Assembly (NCBI GenBank): GCA_964361075.1 | Contig: CAYHZL010000023.1 | Span: forward strand, 1 to 28,179 | Reading direction: 5' to 3' | Origin: CAYHZL01 sp964361075 | GTDB lineage: Bacteria; Bacteroidota; Ignavibacteria; UBA10030; UBA8401 | DNA: 28,179 nucleotides | Part shown: piece by piece, positions 14,862-23,014 of the stretch | How the letters are laid out: the number at the start of each line of letters is the position of its first letter | Numbering within the stretch: the stretch's first letter is position 1 | Program-made: the position numbers and the translations under genes | Notes under the pieces: model-generated | The model's input: the letters and a program-made list of their open reading frames with translations, nothing else | Told to the model about the DNA's origin: nothing | The model's database searches: none

Positions 14862-16001
14862 ATGAATCCTTATAATCTTGCACTCTATCGCTCGTGGTTT
14901 CCCTTTATCGAAGAAAAAAAAATCTGGTTAAATCATGCCGCTATCAGTCCGCTTTCTACGCGCGTGCGAGCAGCGATTGATCGTTTCCTTGAAGAACAAA
15001 CGACAGGCGATATTGATATTTTTCTTCCTTCATTGGAAGCGCACAAGCAGCTCAAACACAACATCGCACAATTAATTCACACCACTCCTGACCGCATCGG
15101 GTTAGTCGGCAATACTTCGGAAGGAATAAACATTCTTACCAATGGTCTCGAATGGAAAAGCGGCGATAGAATTATTTTGAACGATATCGAATTTCCGACG
15201 AACGTCGTTCCATTTTTGAATTTGAAACAACACGGCGTGGAAATAGATTTTGTAAAGAACGAGCGCGGCGAAGTGAGTATTGAAAGTATAGAACGTGCCA
15301 TTACGCCGAACACAAAATTGCTTTCCATTAGTTTCGTGCAATTTCTAAGCGGCTACCGCGCGGATTTGAAAGCCATTGGTGAATTGTGCAAAGCACGAAA
15401 AATTATTTTTTGTGTCGACGGGATTCAGGGAGTCGGTGTGTCGCCGATTGATGTACAGGAAATGAACATTGATTTTCTTTCCAACGGCGGAAATAAATGG
15501 TTGATGGGAATGCTGGGACTCGGATTTATTTTTCTCACAGAAGAATTGCAGAAGCGCATTCAGCAGCAGCATATCGGGTGGACGAGCAATAAAAATTTCT
15601 TCGGTGATTTTTTTAATTACAGAATTGATCTTGATGAAACAGCGCGCCGTTATGAAAACGGCACACAAAATTTTTGCGGTGTTGTCGCACTGCGTGCATC
15701 AACGGAAGCATTGCTCGAAGTTGGAATTCAGAATATCGAATCGCACGTGCGTACGTTGACTGAAAGATTGCTCGCGCATCTTTCCGAACTTGGCTGTGAA
15801 ATTATCTCACCGCATGATGCGGCGAAACGTGCCGGCATTGTTTCGTTTGCACATTCACGCACGCAAGAAATTTTTCAAGCGCTGACCAAAGAACATATCG
15901 GAGTTTCGCAGCGCGAAGGTATGATACGTGTCGCGCCTCATTTTTATAATTCATTGGATGAAATTGAAACTGTCTGCTCACTTGTAAAAAAATTTTCGTG
16001 A
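14862..16001 (+). CDS. Class V aminotransferase / cysteine desulfurase-like PLP enzyme
   Basis: A 379-residue fold-type I PLP enzyme. The start 'WLNHAAISPLSTRV' is the class V N-terminal substrate loop. 'GNTSEGINILTNGL' binds the cofactor phosphate, 'IIFCVDGIQGVGVSPID' holds the aspartate (D186) that pairs with the pyridine nitrogen, and K212 in 'SNGGNKWLMG' is the Schiff-base lysine. 'YENGTQNFCGVVALRAS' and the C-terminal small domain complete the fold. It lacks a recognisable cysteine-desulfurase active-site loop, so an aminotransferase, kynureninase-like or epimerase-like activity is equally possible. It is followed after 1 bp by the hydrolase gene, so they are almost certainly co-transcribed. 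Confidence 0.88.
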   Translation: MNPYNLALYRSWFPFIEEKKIWLNHAAISPLSTRVRAAIDRFLEEQTTGDIDIFLPSLEAHKQLKHNIAQLIHTTPDRIGLVGNTSEGINILTNGLEWKSGDRIILNDIEFPTNVVPFLNLKQHGVEIDFVKNERGEVSIESIERAITPNTKLLSISFVQFLSGYRADLKAIGELCKARKIIFCVDGIQGVGVSPIDVQEMNIDFLSNGGNKWLMGMLGLGFIFLTEELQKRIQQQHIGWTSNKNFFGDFFNYRIDLDETARRYENGTQNFCGVVALRASTEALLEVGIQNIESHVRTLTERLLAHLSELGCEIISPHDAAKRAGIVSFAHSRTQEIFQALTKEHIGVSQREGMIRVAPHFYNSLDEIETVCSLVKKFS

Positions 16002-16002
16002 T

Positions 16003-16929
16003 ATGACGCTTCTCGCCGCCTTACTAATTCTTGTTGTGCTTTTTTTACTGATGGCATCAGCGGTGATTTTTGTTATTGGTCCTGTGATGCTCTTGCATCC
16101 TCATCGCCGCGGCGATGAATATTACAGTGCGCGAAAACTTCCTACACTCCCGATTTCGTTACATATTCCAAACGTGAAATTTATTTTTAAAGGTGTCAAC
16201 GATGCAACGATGCGCGGATGGTTTCTTCCTACAAAAAAAAATCCTATCGGAACAATTTTATATTTGCACGGTGTCGGCGATAATAAAATTAGCGGCTTGC
16301 TGCTTGCGAAAGTATTGCACGAGAAAAATTTTAATGTGTTGATGTATGATTCGCGTGCGCATGGCGAAAGTGGAGGCGCATACTGCACGTACGGCTACTA
16401 TGAAAAATACGACGTGCAAAAAGCAATTGATGCTCTCGAAAAACTAGCAAAGGAAAAGCATTACACGCTGGGGAAAATAGGAATCTTCGGCACATCAATG
16501 GGTGCGGCGATTGCGATTCAGGCGAAAGAAATTGAAACGCGGATAGCCGCTGTTGTTGTGGAAGGGTGCTTTACCAATCTTCGCACAGTCACGGTTGATT
16601 ATCAAAAAAGGTTACTCCGTTTACCGTGGCATTTTTTGCGAAACATTGCAATGAAGCGTGCTGAGAGTAAAGCAAATTTTAATCACCGAGACGTATCACC
16701 GTTGAAAGCTTTAAATGGAATTTATACGCCGATACTTTTTATTCACGGCACACACGATACATTTATCAAGTATCAGTACAGCGAACAATTATTTGAATAC
16801 GCGCACGCACCGAAGGAAATATTTCTTGTTGAAGGAGCGCATCACAACGATGTGCACGAGATTGGCGGGAAAGCGTACGAAGAACGGGTAGTGCAATTTT
16901 TTGAAAAGTATCTTGCCGATAATTTATAA
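16003..16929 (+). CDS. Membrane-anchored alpha/beta hydrolase
   Basis: This 308-residue hydrolase begins with a membrane helix (about 3-30), then the fold 'GTILYLHGVGDNKISG' (oxyanion region), 'LMYDSRAHGESGGAYCTYGYYEKYD' and the nucleophile S165 in 'GIFGTSMGAAIA'. The acid is in 'ILFIHGTHDTFI' and the histidine in 'EGAHHNDVHEIGG'. The pattern resembles the BEM46/YfhR-like group of membrane-linked serine hydrolases; the substrate is unknown. The start lies 1 bp after the aminotransferase stop with no Shine-Dalgarno, implying translational coupling. Downstream, the palindrome at 16943-17029 could end transcription from both sides. Confidence 0.88.
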   Translation: MTLLAALLILVVLFLLMASAVIFVIGPVMLLHPHRRGDEYYSARKLPTLPISLHIPNVKFIFKGVNDATMRGWFLPTKKNPIGTILYLHGVGDNKISGLLLAKVLHEKNFNVLMYDSRAHGESGGAYCTYGYYEKYDVQKAIDALEKLAKEKHYTLGKIGIFGTSMGAAIAIQAKEIETRIAAVVVEGCFTNLRTVTVDYQKRLLRLPWHFLRNIAMKRAESKANFNHRDVSPLKALNGIYTPILFIHGTHDTFIKYQYSEQLFEYAHAPKEIFLVEGAHHNDVHEIGGKAYEERVVQFFEKYLADNL

Positions 16930-16942
16930 TGAAAAACTTTGC

Positions 16943-17029
16943 ATAGTCATTGCGAGCCGTTTTTTGGCGAAGCAATCTTTTTTTAAGAATAGAAGATTGC
17001 TTCGTCGCTTCGCTCCTCGCAATGACTAT
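16943..17029. repeat. Palindromic dispersed repeat (CATTGCGAGCGAAGCAATCT family), copy 2
   Basis: Perfect outer arms ATAGTCATTGCGAG (16943-16956) and CTCGCAATGACTAT (17016-17029), with inner arms CGAAGCAATCTT (16968-16979) and AAGATTGCTTCG (16993-17004). Same family as 4735-4825. It lies exactly between two convergent genes and could serve as a bidirectional terminator; the rlmD stop codon follows 1 bp after the right arm. Confidence 0.75.
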
Positions 17030-17030
17030 T

Positions 17031-18518
17031 CTATTCTTGTAATTTCAGTTTCGCCACGCATTCAATATGGTAGGTGTGCGGAAACATATCGACCGGTTGA
17101 ACTTTTTCGATGGAGTAGCCAAACTTCGCCAGCATCTGCGTATCGCGTGCAAGCGTTGCGGGATTACAACTGACGTACACTACTCGTTTCACTTTCATCT
17201 TTCCTAATTCTTCTACAGCTTTCGGGTGCATGCCGCTGCGCGGCGGATCAACAATCAGCACATCAGGGGTCGAAAATTTTTCTCTCCACGCAGTATCTTT
17301 TGTCAGCAACTCTTTTAAATCGCCGCAGAGAAATTCGCAATTCGAAATGCCGTTGATCTGCGCATTCATTTTTGCATCGGCGATGGAGTCTTCTACTAAT
17401 TCGATTCCGACTACTTGCTTCACCATATCGGAAATATACAGCGAGATTGAACCTGTGCCGCAATACAAATCGTACACGAGATCGGTTGGTTTCAATTCGG
17501 CAAATTCTTTTGCGAGCGAATACAACTTTTCCGTTTGCTTTGTATTGGTTTGAAAAAATGAATTTGCAGAAATGTGAAAAACATGCGAGCCGAGTTTCTC
17601 ACGAATCACGCCGTCGCCGTAATACACTTTTTCAATTTCACCGGTGGAAATATTTGCTTTACGCGATGTGATGTTATTGATGACGGTTGAAATCTCAGGA
17701 AAATTTTTTGTCAGCAGTACTGTCAACTGTTCCATTACCTCGGGACGATCATCGAACGTTACCACATTCACCATCACATCGCCGGTATGTTTTCCTTCGC
17801 GTATCATCAGGTTGCGGAAGTAACCCCCTTGCGGCTCATCGCTGTATGCCGGAAGATTATTTTCAAGCGCAAACGCACGCACGGTGCGAAGAATCTCGCT
17901 GCTTATTTCTGATTGAAGATGACATGCGTTGATGTCGAGAATTTTATCCCATCGTTGCGGAATGTGAAAGCCGAGTGCAAATGCTGTGTTCTGTTGAGTA
18001 AGAGCAACAGCCGAAGAATCTGTTGTCAATTCAACATTGAGATTCTTCGCTTCGCTCAGAATGACAGTTGATTTCTCATTTTCTGTAAGCCATGGTTTAT
18101 TGCCGAATGAAAATTCCAATTTGTTGCGATAGAAATATTCATCTTCTGAAGGAACAATCGGCAAGACATTCACGCCATGAAATCCGCCGATGCGTTCAAG
18201 CGCATCAACAACATGCTGACGTTTAAATTCTAATTGTGCTGCATACTGAACGTGTTGCCACTTACATCCGCCGCATATACCGAAATGTTCACAGCGTGGT
18301 GTTGTGCGTTGCGGCGATGGCTGCAACACGCCAACAACTTTTGCTTCAACATGTTTCTTTTTTGTTCTGAGTACTTTTGCGCGTACCACATCGCCGGCAA
18401 CTGCGCCTTCAACAAAAACGACAAGCCCATTATGGCGTGCAATGCTTGTTCCTTCAAATCCCGAAGATTCGATGGTGAGTTCAAGAATGTCGCCGTATTT
18501 TGGTTTTGCAATTTCCAT
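17031..18518 (-). CDS. rlmD: 23S rRNA (uracil-5-)-methyltransferase RlmD/RumA family
   Basis: A 495-residue SAM-dependent RNA m5U methyltransferase. A TRAM domain (about 5-65) binds RNA. An iron-sulfur cluster site is formed by C76, C82, C85 ('RCEHFGICGGCKWQHVQY') and C199 ('DINACHLQ'). The Rossmann domain has 'DLYCGTGSISLYIS', 'IVDPPRSGMHPKA' and the catalytic C451 in 'VYVSCNPATLARD'. E. coli RlmD modifies U1939; family members also act elsewhere (RlmC, TrmA types), so the exact site is inferred. Between 'FSFGNKPWL' and 'FALGFHIPQ' there are about 25-30 extra residues including VILSEAKNL, the translation of a dispersed repeat at 18039-18066. All key residues are kept, so the insertion is probably tolerated. 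Confidence 0.9.
   Translation of the reverse strand: MEIAKPKYGDILELTIESSGFEGTSIARHNGLVVFVEGAVAGDVVRAKVLRTKKKHVEAKVVGVLQPSPQRTTPRCEHFGICGGCKWQHVQYAAQLEFKRQHVVDALERIGGFHGVNVLPIVPSEDEYFYRNKLEFSFGNKPWLTENEKSTVILSEAKNLNVELTTDSSAVALTQQNTAFALGFHIPQRWDKILDINACHLQSEISSEILRTVRAFALENNLPAYSDEPQGGYFRNLMIREGKHTGDVMVNVVTFDDRPEVMEQLTVLLTKNFPEISTVINNITSRKANISTGEIEKVYYGDGVIREKLGSHVFHISANSFFQTNTKQTEKLYSLAKEFAELKPTDLVYDLYCGTGSISLYISDMVKQVVGIELVEDSIADAKMNAQINGISNCEFLCGDLKELLTKDTAWREKFSTPDVLIVDPPRSGMHPKAVEELGKMKVKRVVYVSCNPATLARDTQMLAKFGYSIEKVQPVDMFPHTYHIECVAKLKLQE
18039..18066. repeat. Dispersed repeat arm inside the rlmD coding sequence
   Basis: On the minus strand the segment reads TGTCATTCTGAGCG...GAAGAATCTC, one arm of the family seen at 4885-5001. 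It is in frame and encodes residues about 151-160 of RlmD (T-V-I-L-S-E-A-K-N-L), in a loop absent from normal family members. Confidence 0.75.
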
Positions 18519-18690
18519 GTGTGTTTATAAAAAGTATTTGTACAACTAAGCATTTTTTAAAAATAGAACATTCGCCGCGGCGAAACACCGATAGGACAGA
18601 TTCTAACCGATAAAAATGTATTTTTTTGCATCATGATGTTACAGATAAAATCTGTGCAAACCAGTCTCATCTGTGTTATCCGTGTTCTAT

Positions 18691-19974
18691 TCAAACCAGA
18701 TCCACCACTGAACCAAATTCCGGATCGAACAATCGTTTATAGGTGCGGATTGCAAATCCGTCGGTCATGCCGGCGATGTAGTCGCACAAGAGCCGCGCGC
18801 GTTGCCTGTCATCTGTTGTTTGCGCAATTGTTTTTTCAACAGGTGCCGGAAGCAGGTGCATTGCAAATTTTTGAACGCCAAGATAATTTTCCGCAAGCAC
18901 AGAAAAAATTTTTTGCAGAAGGAAATCGCCTTTCTTTTCCAACTGATGTAATTGCGGCGAACGGAATACTAAATCGAGCGACAGCTTTTTATACATCTCG
19001 GATTCTTTTTTGATTACCGGATCAATAGCCAGTGCAACACGGTACCGATTTGTTTTCGCGCTCATAAAATTTTCAACTTCAACCAATGAACATGCGGCAA
19101 TACACTTGCCGATTTTTTTCGACAGTCGTTGTCCGGCAAATCCGCCGGTCATTGCTTCAAGCAATTCTTCAATGCGTTGCTGAATTTCGTCATCCAATTG
19201 TTGAGCGCTTGCCCAGCGTTCAATTTTTTCTTTCGTAATAAATCCGGAATGGATTCCGTCGGCAATATCGTTTAATGAATACGCAACATCATCCGACCAA
19301 TTCATAATCTGGCATTCAATACTGCGGAAACTGTTGCGCGGTTTTCCTGCGGCGTACGTTGCGGGAAAATCACTTCCGTCAAATACAAATTTCACATATT
19401 GTCCCTGTTCATCATAGATAAAATGATGGTCAGGATTATCGAGTTGATGATGCGGCGTTTTGTATTTCAGCACGCCATCAACAAATGCGCGTGTCGGGTT
19501 CATTCCTGTGCGAGCATCGCCGCTGGAGTAGACTGTTTCAGTCAGCAGGCGCAATGTCTGCGCATTTCCTTCGAAGCCGCCGTAGGTTTTCATCAACACA
19601 TTTAATGTACGTTCGCCGGCATGACCGAACGGCGGATGTCCGAGATCGTGCGAAAGACAAATTGCTTCAACAAGATTATCATCAATAAAAAATTTTTCAG
19701 AAAGAAGCAGATGTGTGCGCTGTAAAAATTTACAAATCGCGCGTCCGATTTGTGCCACTTCGAGCGAGTGCGTCAATCGCGTGCGATAAAAATCATATTC
19801 ACCGGAAAGAAATACTTGCGTCTTCGCCTGCAGCCTTCGAAATGCAGAGGTGTGAATAATGCGGTCGCGGTCTTGCTCGAACGGCGTGCGATAATCCTGC
19901 GGGAGCGGTGCATCGAGCCGCGCTGTATCAAATTCAGAATAGAAAGTATTTCGTTGCATTATTGTGGTAGTCAT
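18691..19974 (-). CDS. dgt: Deoxyguanosinetriphosphate triphosphohydrolase-like HD protein
   Basis: A 427-residue HD-domain dNTPase that converts dGTP or other dNTPs to the nucleoside and triphosphate. The metal site is visible: H69 in 'RLTHSLEVAQIGR', H109-D110 in 'CLSHDLGHPPFGHAGE' and the later aspartate in 'DVAYSLNDIADGI'. 'RTPFEQDRDRIIHTSAFRRLQAKTQVF' is the usual N-terminal signature and 'GGFEGNAQTLRLLT' the substrate-side loop. Length and C-terminus ('RARLLCDYIAGMTDGFAIRTYKRLF') match dGTPase. Its ATG overlaps the stop of the EamA transporter gene by 4 bp (ATGA), so translation is coupled to the ABC-F/EamA/dgt transcript. A role in dNTP pool control or phage restriction is possible but not shown. 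Confidence 0.9.
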   Translation of the reverse strand: MTTTIMQRNTFYSEFDTARLDAPLPQDYRTPFEQDRDRIIHTSAFRRLQAKTQVFLSGEYDFYRTRLTHSLEVAQIGRAICKFLQRTHLLLSEKFFIDDNLVEAICLSHDLGHPPFGHAGERTLNVLMKTYGGFEGNAQTLRLLTETVYSSGDARTGMNPTRAFVDGVLKYKTPHHQLDNPDHHFIYDEQGQYVKFVFDGSDFPATYAAGKPRNSFRSIECQIMNWSDDVAYSLNDIADGIHSGFITKEKIERWASAQQLDDEIQQRIEELLEAMTGGFAGQRLSKKIGKCIAACSLVEVENFMSAKTNRYRVALAIDPVIKKESEMYKKLSLDLVFRSPQLHQLEKKGDFLLQKIFSVLAENYLGVQKFAMHLLPAPVEKTIAQTTDDRQRARLLCDYIAGMTDGFAIRTYKRLFDPEFGSVVDLV

Positions 19975-20867
19975 ACTGTCGGCTCATAATTTATTATTTT
20001 CCGAATTTGTTCTCGTGCCATAAACAATGTTGTTGGTACTGTAATCAGCACAATGCCGATCACCGTGCCGGCATCGAACGAACGATTCCACAAAAGAATA
20101 TCAATAAGTGTTGCGAACACAACTTGCGCCAGACCAACGGAGGAATTTAATGTTGGATTTCCCGTTACATACGCGCGTGTCATGGCAAGCTGCGCGACCG
20201 TGCCGCTCGCTCCAACGCCGATGAGCGCAATGATAATTGCAGGAGAGTAGTGCGCGTTGTTGAACAACGTTCCAAGTTTTGGCAGCATCACAAAAAAAGT
20301 AATAATGCTTGCTACCAGCGTGAAGTGTGCAACAACCGTAGTTGGATGAATATTTTTTGTTCGGTGAAGATTATACATTGCAATCGAAGCAAAGAACGCG
20401 CCGCTCAGTCCGATGAGCACGGCAATATTTCCGGAATCGAAATGCGGCTGCTGAATAAAAAAAACTCCGGCAATGCCGCACACTACTGCAATCCAAATTG
20501 AGCGCGGCAATGTTTCTTTCGAAACAAACGCAACGAGAAGCGCCATCCACAACGGCATGGTATTAAGGATGGATGTTGCTTCCGGAATCGGCAGTTTTGA
20601 AAAAACATAAAATGTTCCGAAGATGGAGAGTGTGCCTGCAACGCTTCTGTTCCACAAACTAGCCGGCGCGGAAAAAAAGATAAGCGGCTTCCCTGTAGAA
20701 CGCGCCAGCGCAGCAACAAAAATAAAATTGATGGAGGCGCGCGCAAAGGCGATAATTCTCCAGTCGAATGCGCCGCTCAGTCCGTGCGTGAACGCTCCCA
20801 TCAGCGCAAAACAGAATGCACTGAGAAGCATCCATCCAATTGCAGATATATTTTTTACGTTTACCAA
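19971..20867 (-). CDS. EamA/DMT family transporter
   Basis: A 298-residue inner-membrane carrier of the drug/metabolite transporter superfamily, built from two five-helix EamA repeats. Each half shows the pattern: 'WMLLSAFCFALMGAFTHG' then 'ATSILNTMPLWMALLVAFV', and 'IAVLIGLSGAFFASIAMYNL' then 'NSSVGLAQVVFATLIDILLW'. It exports or takes up small metabolites; the substrate is unknown. The start is TTG, directly after the ABC-F stop with zero spacing. An alternative ATG 12 codons in (20831) would shorten the first helix. The stop overlaps the dgt start by 4 bp. Confidence 0.87.
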   Translation of the reverse strand: MVNVKNISAIGWMLLSAFCFALMGAFTHGLSGAFDWRIIAFARASINFIFVAALARSTGKPLIFFSAPASLWNRSVAGTLSIFGTFYVFSKLPIPEATSILNTMPLWMALLVAFVSKETLPRSIWIAVVCGIAGVFFIQQPHFDSGNIAVLIGLSGAFFASIAMYNLHRTKNIHPTTVVAHFTLVASIITFFVMLPKLGTLFNNAHYSPAIIIALIGVGASGTVAQLAMTRAYVTGNPTLNSSVGLAQVVFATLIDILLWNRSFDAGTVIGIVLITVPTTLFMAREQIRKIINYEPTV

Positions 20868-22817
20868 CTACGCACCAATTTCTTCTGAAAGCGTTCCCCA
20901 CAACTCAACGATTTCTTCTAATTTCTTTTTGACATCGACATACTCGGCGCTCATTTTTTTTGAGCGTTCGCTGTTTTTATAAAAATCTCTTTCAGCCATC
21001 TGTGCTTCAAGTTCGGTCTTTCGTTTTTCTTTTTGTTCGATTTCTTTTTCGACTGACTCTAATTTCTTTTTCAACTGGTGGAGATTATTCTTTGATTTTA
21101 TTTCCGCCGGTTTTTCTTTTTCGCGTTTTATTTCTGCCGGTTTATTTTTTTCAGTATTCGAAGTGCGAAGCTCAGTATTCGATATTTTCTTTTGACTGCT
21201 TACCGCCTGTCGCTCCCGCTTCTTTGCATCGAGATAGTAGGTAACGTTGCCAAGATATGTGCGCACACCGGTCTTGCTGATTTCCAATACTTTGTTGACG
21301 ATTTCATCGAGGAATGCACGGTCATGCGATACGATGAGATACGTGCCGTCGAATTCTTTCAGCGCTTCCTGCAAAACTTTTTTCGAACGCATGTCGAGAT
21401 GGTTCGTCGGTTCATCCATGATAAGAAAATTTGCCGGCGCGAGTAACATCTTTGCCAATGCGAGCCGGCTTTTTTCTCCGCCTGAAAGGACTTTTACTTT
21501 TTTAAACACGTCATCGCCGCGAAATAAAAATGAACCAAGAATAGAGCGGAGCTTTGTGCGCACTTCTCCGACGGCAACATCATCCACCGTTTGCAGTACT
21601 TCTTTACTCAAATCCAATTCTTCCGCCTGATGCTGTGCGAAGTACGATACAATCACATTGTACCCGGCAACGCATTTTCCGGATTGATATGGTTCGATAC
21701 CGGCAACAATTTTCGAGAGCGTAGATTTTCCCGCGCCGTTCACGCCGACAATGGCAATGCGGTCGCCGCGTTCGATGGTATAATTCAAATCGTGGTACAC
21801 CACATTGTCATCGTACGCTTTGTGCAGATTTTGAATATCCATGACGACGCGTCCGCTTTGCTGTGCCTGCGGAAAATGAAAACGAATTTCATTTTCTTCA
21901 TCTTCAATTTCAATCAGATCAATTTTTTCCATCTGCTTGATGCGGCTTTGCACCTGACGCGCTTTCGTTGATTTGTAGCGGAAGCGTTCGATGAAATCCT
22001 GTGTCTGTTTCATTTGCTGCTGCTGGTTGCGCATTGCATTCAAAATTAATTCTTTGCGCAGCACTTTTTCTTTTTCGTAGAATGCATAGTTGCCCGCGTA
22101 CACATCCATCTTCCCCAAACTCAGCGCGCACGTTGTCTTTGTCAGCGAATCGAGAAAGGCGCGGTCGTGCGAGACGAGCATAATTGCGCCGTTGTAATTT
22201 TTCAAATAATCTTCGAGCCATTGCAGCGATTCGATATCAAGATGGTTTGTCGGTTCATCGAGCAGCAGCACGGATGGTTCGCGCAATAATAATTTTGCAA
22301 GCGCAATACGCATTTGCCAGCCGCCGCTAAATGCACGCACGGAGCGTTCGAAATCGGGAACAGAAAATCCCAAACCCATCAGCACCGTTTCAATTTTCGA
22401 TTTCAATCGGAACGCATCGGCATCTTCCTGTTTGTGCTGAAGTTCGCCGATGATTTCCAACAGTTCCACATATTCTTCCGTTGTGTGATCCACTGTGCCG
22501 AGTTTTTCGTACGCTTCGTTCAGCTCTTGTTCAATAAGCAAAATATCTTCGAAGGCAGATTCGACTTCTTTATAGAGCGTGAGATCGGAATCCACAACGG
22601 CATCCTGCGGCAAATAACCGACTGTAACAAAATGCGCTTTGTTGATGGAACCTTCCATCGGCGGAGTGATGCCGGCAATAATTTTGAGGAGCGTGGATTT
22701 TCCTGCGCCGTTACTGCCAACAAGCCCAATGCGGTCGTGCGGATTAATGGTGAATGAAAGATCATCGAACAAATATCGTTCGCCGTAGTTTACTGAAAGG
22801 TTGTTTACTGCAAGCAT
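20868..22817 (-). CDS. ABC-F family ATP-binding protein
   Basis: A 649-residue soluble twin-ATPase of the ABC-F group (EttA/Uup/YdiF-like), which acts on the ribosome in translation or antibiotic protection rather than in transport. First domain: Walker A 'GSNGAGKST' (34-42), signature 'FSGGWQMRIALAKLL', Walker B 'VLLLDEPTNHLD'. An arm and linker region lies between domains. Second domain: 'GVNGAGKST', 'LSGGEKSRLALAKML', 'FLIMDEPTNHLD'. A C-terminal coiled coil follows ('LHQLKKKLESVEKEIEQKEKRKTELEAQ'). I chose the ATG at 22817 ('MLAVNNLSVNYG') because the family starts there; a 14-codon upstream extension runs through a hairpin repeat. It heads the operon with EamA and dgt. Confidence 0.92.
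   Translation of the reverse strand: MLAVNNLSVNYGERYLFDDLSFTINPHDRIGLVGSNGAGKSTLLKIIAGITPPMEGSINKAHFVTVGYLPQDAVVDSDLTLYKEVESAFEDILLIEQELNEAYEKLGTVDHTTEEYVELLEIIGELQHKQEDADAFRLKSKIETVLMGLGFSVPDFERSVRAFSGGWQMRIALAKLLLREPSVLLLDEPTNHLDIESLQWLEDYLKNYNGAIMLVSHDRAFLDSLTKTTCALSLGKMDVYAGNYAFYEKEKVLRKELILNAMRNQQQQMKQTQDFIERFRYKSTKARQVQSRIKQMEKIDLIEIEDEENEIRFHFPQAQQSGRVVMDIQNLHKAYDDNVVYHDLNYTIERGDRIAIVGVNGAGKSTLSKIVAGIEPYQSGKCVAGYNVIVSYFAQHQAEELDLSKEVLQTVDDVAVGEVRTKLRSILGSFLFRGDDVFKKVKVLSGGEKSRLALAKMLLAPANFLIMDEPTNHLDMRSKKVLQEALKEFDGTYLIVSHDRAFLDEIVNKVLEISKTGVRTYLGNVTYYLDAKKRERQAVSSQKKISNTELRTSNTEKNKPAEIKREKEKPAEIKSKNNLHQLKKKLESVEKEIEQKEKRKTELEAQMAERDFYKNSERSKKMSAEYVDVKKKLEEIVELWGTLSEEIGA
21151..21182. 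repeat. 21-bp period direct repeat inside the ABC-F linker
   Basis: TCAGTATTCGA occurs at 21151-21161 and 21172-21182, seven codons apart, encoding 'SNTELRTSNTE' just before the C-terminal coiled coil. Next to it 'KPAEIK' is also repeated. The linker of ABC-F proteins tolerates such length changes. Confidence 0.6.
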
Positions 22818-22838
22818 GTAATAAGGATGAATTATGTT

Positions 22839-22890
22839 CCGAAGGAATGCCTTCGGCAAAATATGAATTATGAATTATGAATTATGAATT
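22839..22890. repeat. Hairpin and 7-bp tandem repeat upstream of the ABC-F gene
   Basis: CCGAAGG-aatg-CCTTCGG (22839-22856) is a perfect 7-bp stem. It is followed by four exact copies of ATGAATT (22863-22890) and a fifth imperfect one. This forms part of the presumed long leader of the ABC-F operon. It is too short and lacks spacers, so it is not a CRISPR array. Confidence 0.7.
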
Positions 22891-22963
22891 ATGAAGTGAT
22901 AATTATGGAGCGGATTACAGTAACACTATTCATCCTTTTTAAATCATCTTCATATTTTTATGT

Positions 22964-22976
22964 AATATACGAAAAA
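22964..22976 (-). promoter_or_regulatory. Candidate promoter of the ABC-F/EamA/dgt operon
   Basis: TTTTTCGTATATT on the minus strand, identical to the tsaC motif, but 146 nt before the ABC-F start. The hairpin and tandem repeats lie between, so the leader would be long here. The motif overlaps the edge of the left direct repeat of the toxin-antitoxin cassette. Confidence 0.4.
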
Positions 22977-23006
22977 TTTGGATGGGAGTGAAGAAGGGAG
23001 ATGCGC
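22974..23006. repeat. Left direct repeat flanking the Panacea-Fic cassette
   Basis: 33 bp matching 24388-24420 in 32 positions; the last 27 bp (22980-23006) are identical, beginning GGATGGGAGTGAAG and ending AGATGCGC. It ends 8 bp beyond the fic stop codon. Same orientation as the right copy, with a period of 1414 bp. Confidence 0.9.
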
Positions 23007-23014
23007 GTTAAGTA

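Noticed and set aside
22818..22859. 14-codon upstream extension of the ABC-F gene
   Set aside because: It passes through the CCGAAGG hairpin and is absent from the family pattern, which starts at MLAVNNLSVNYG.
22863..22897. Tandem ATGAATT units as a possible CRISPR-like array
   Set aside because: Units are 7 bp, contiguous and without spacers; a simple slippage repeat.
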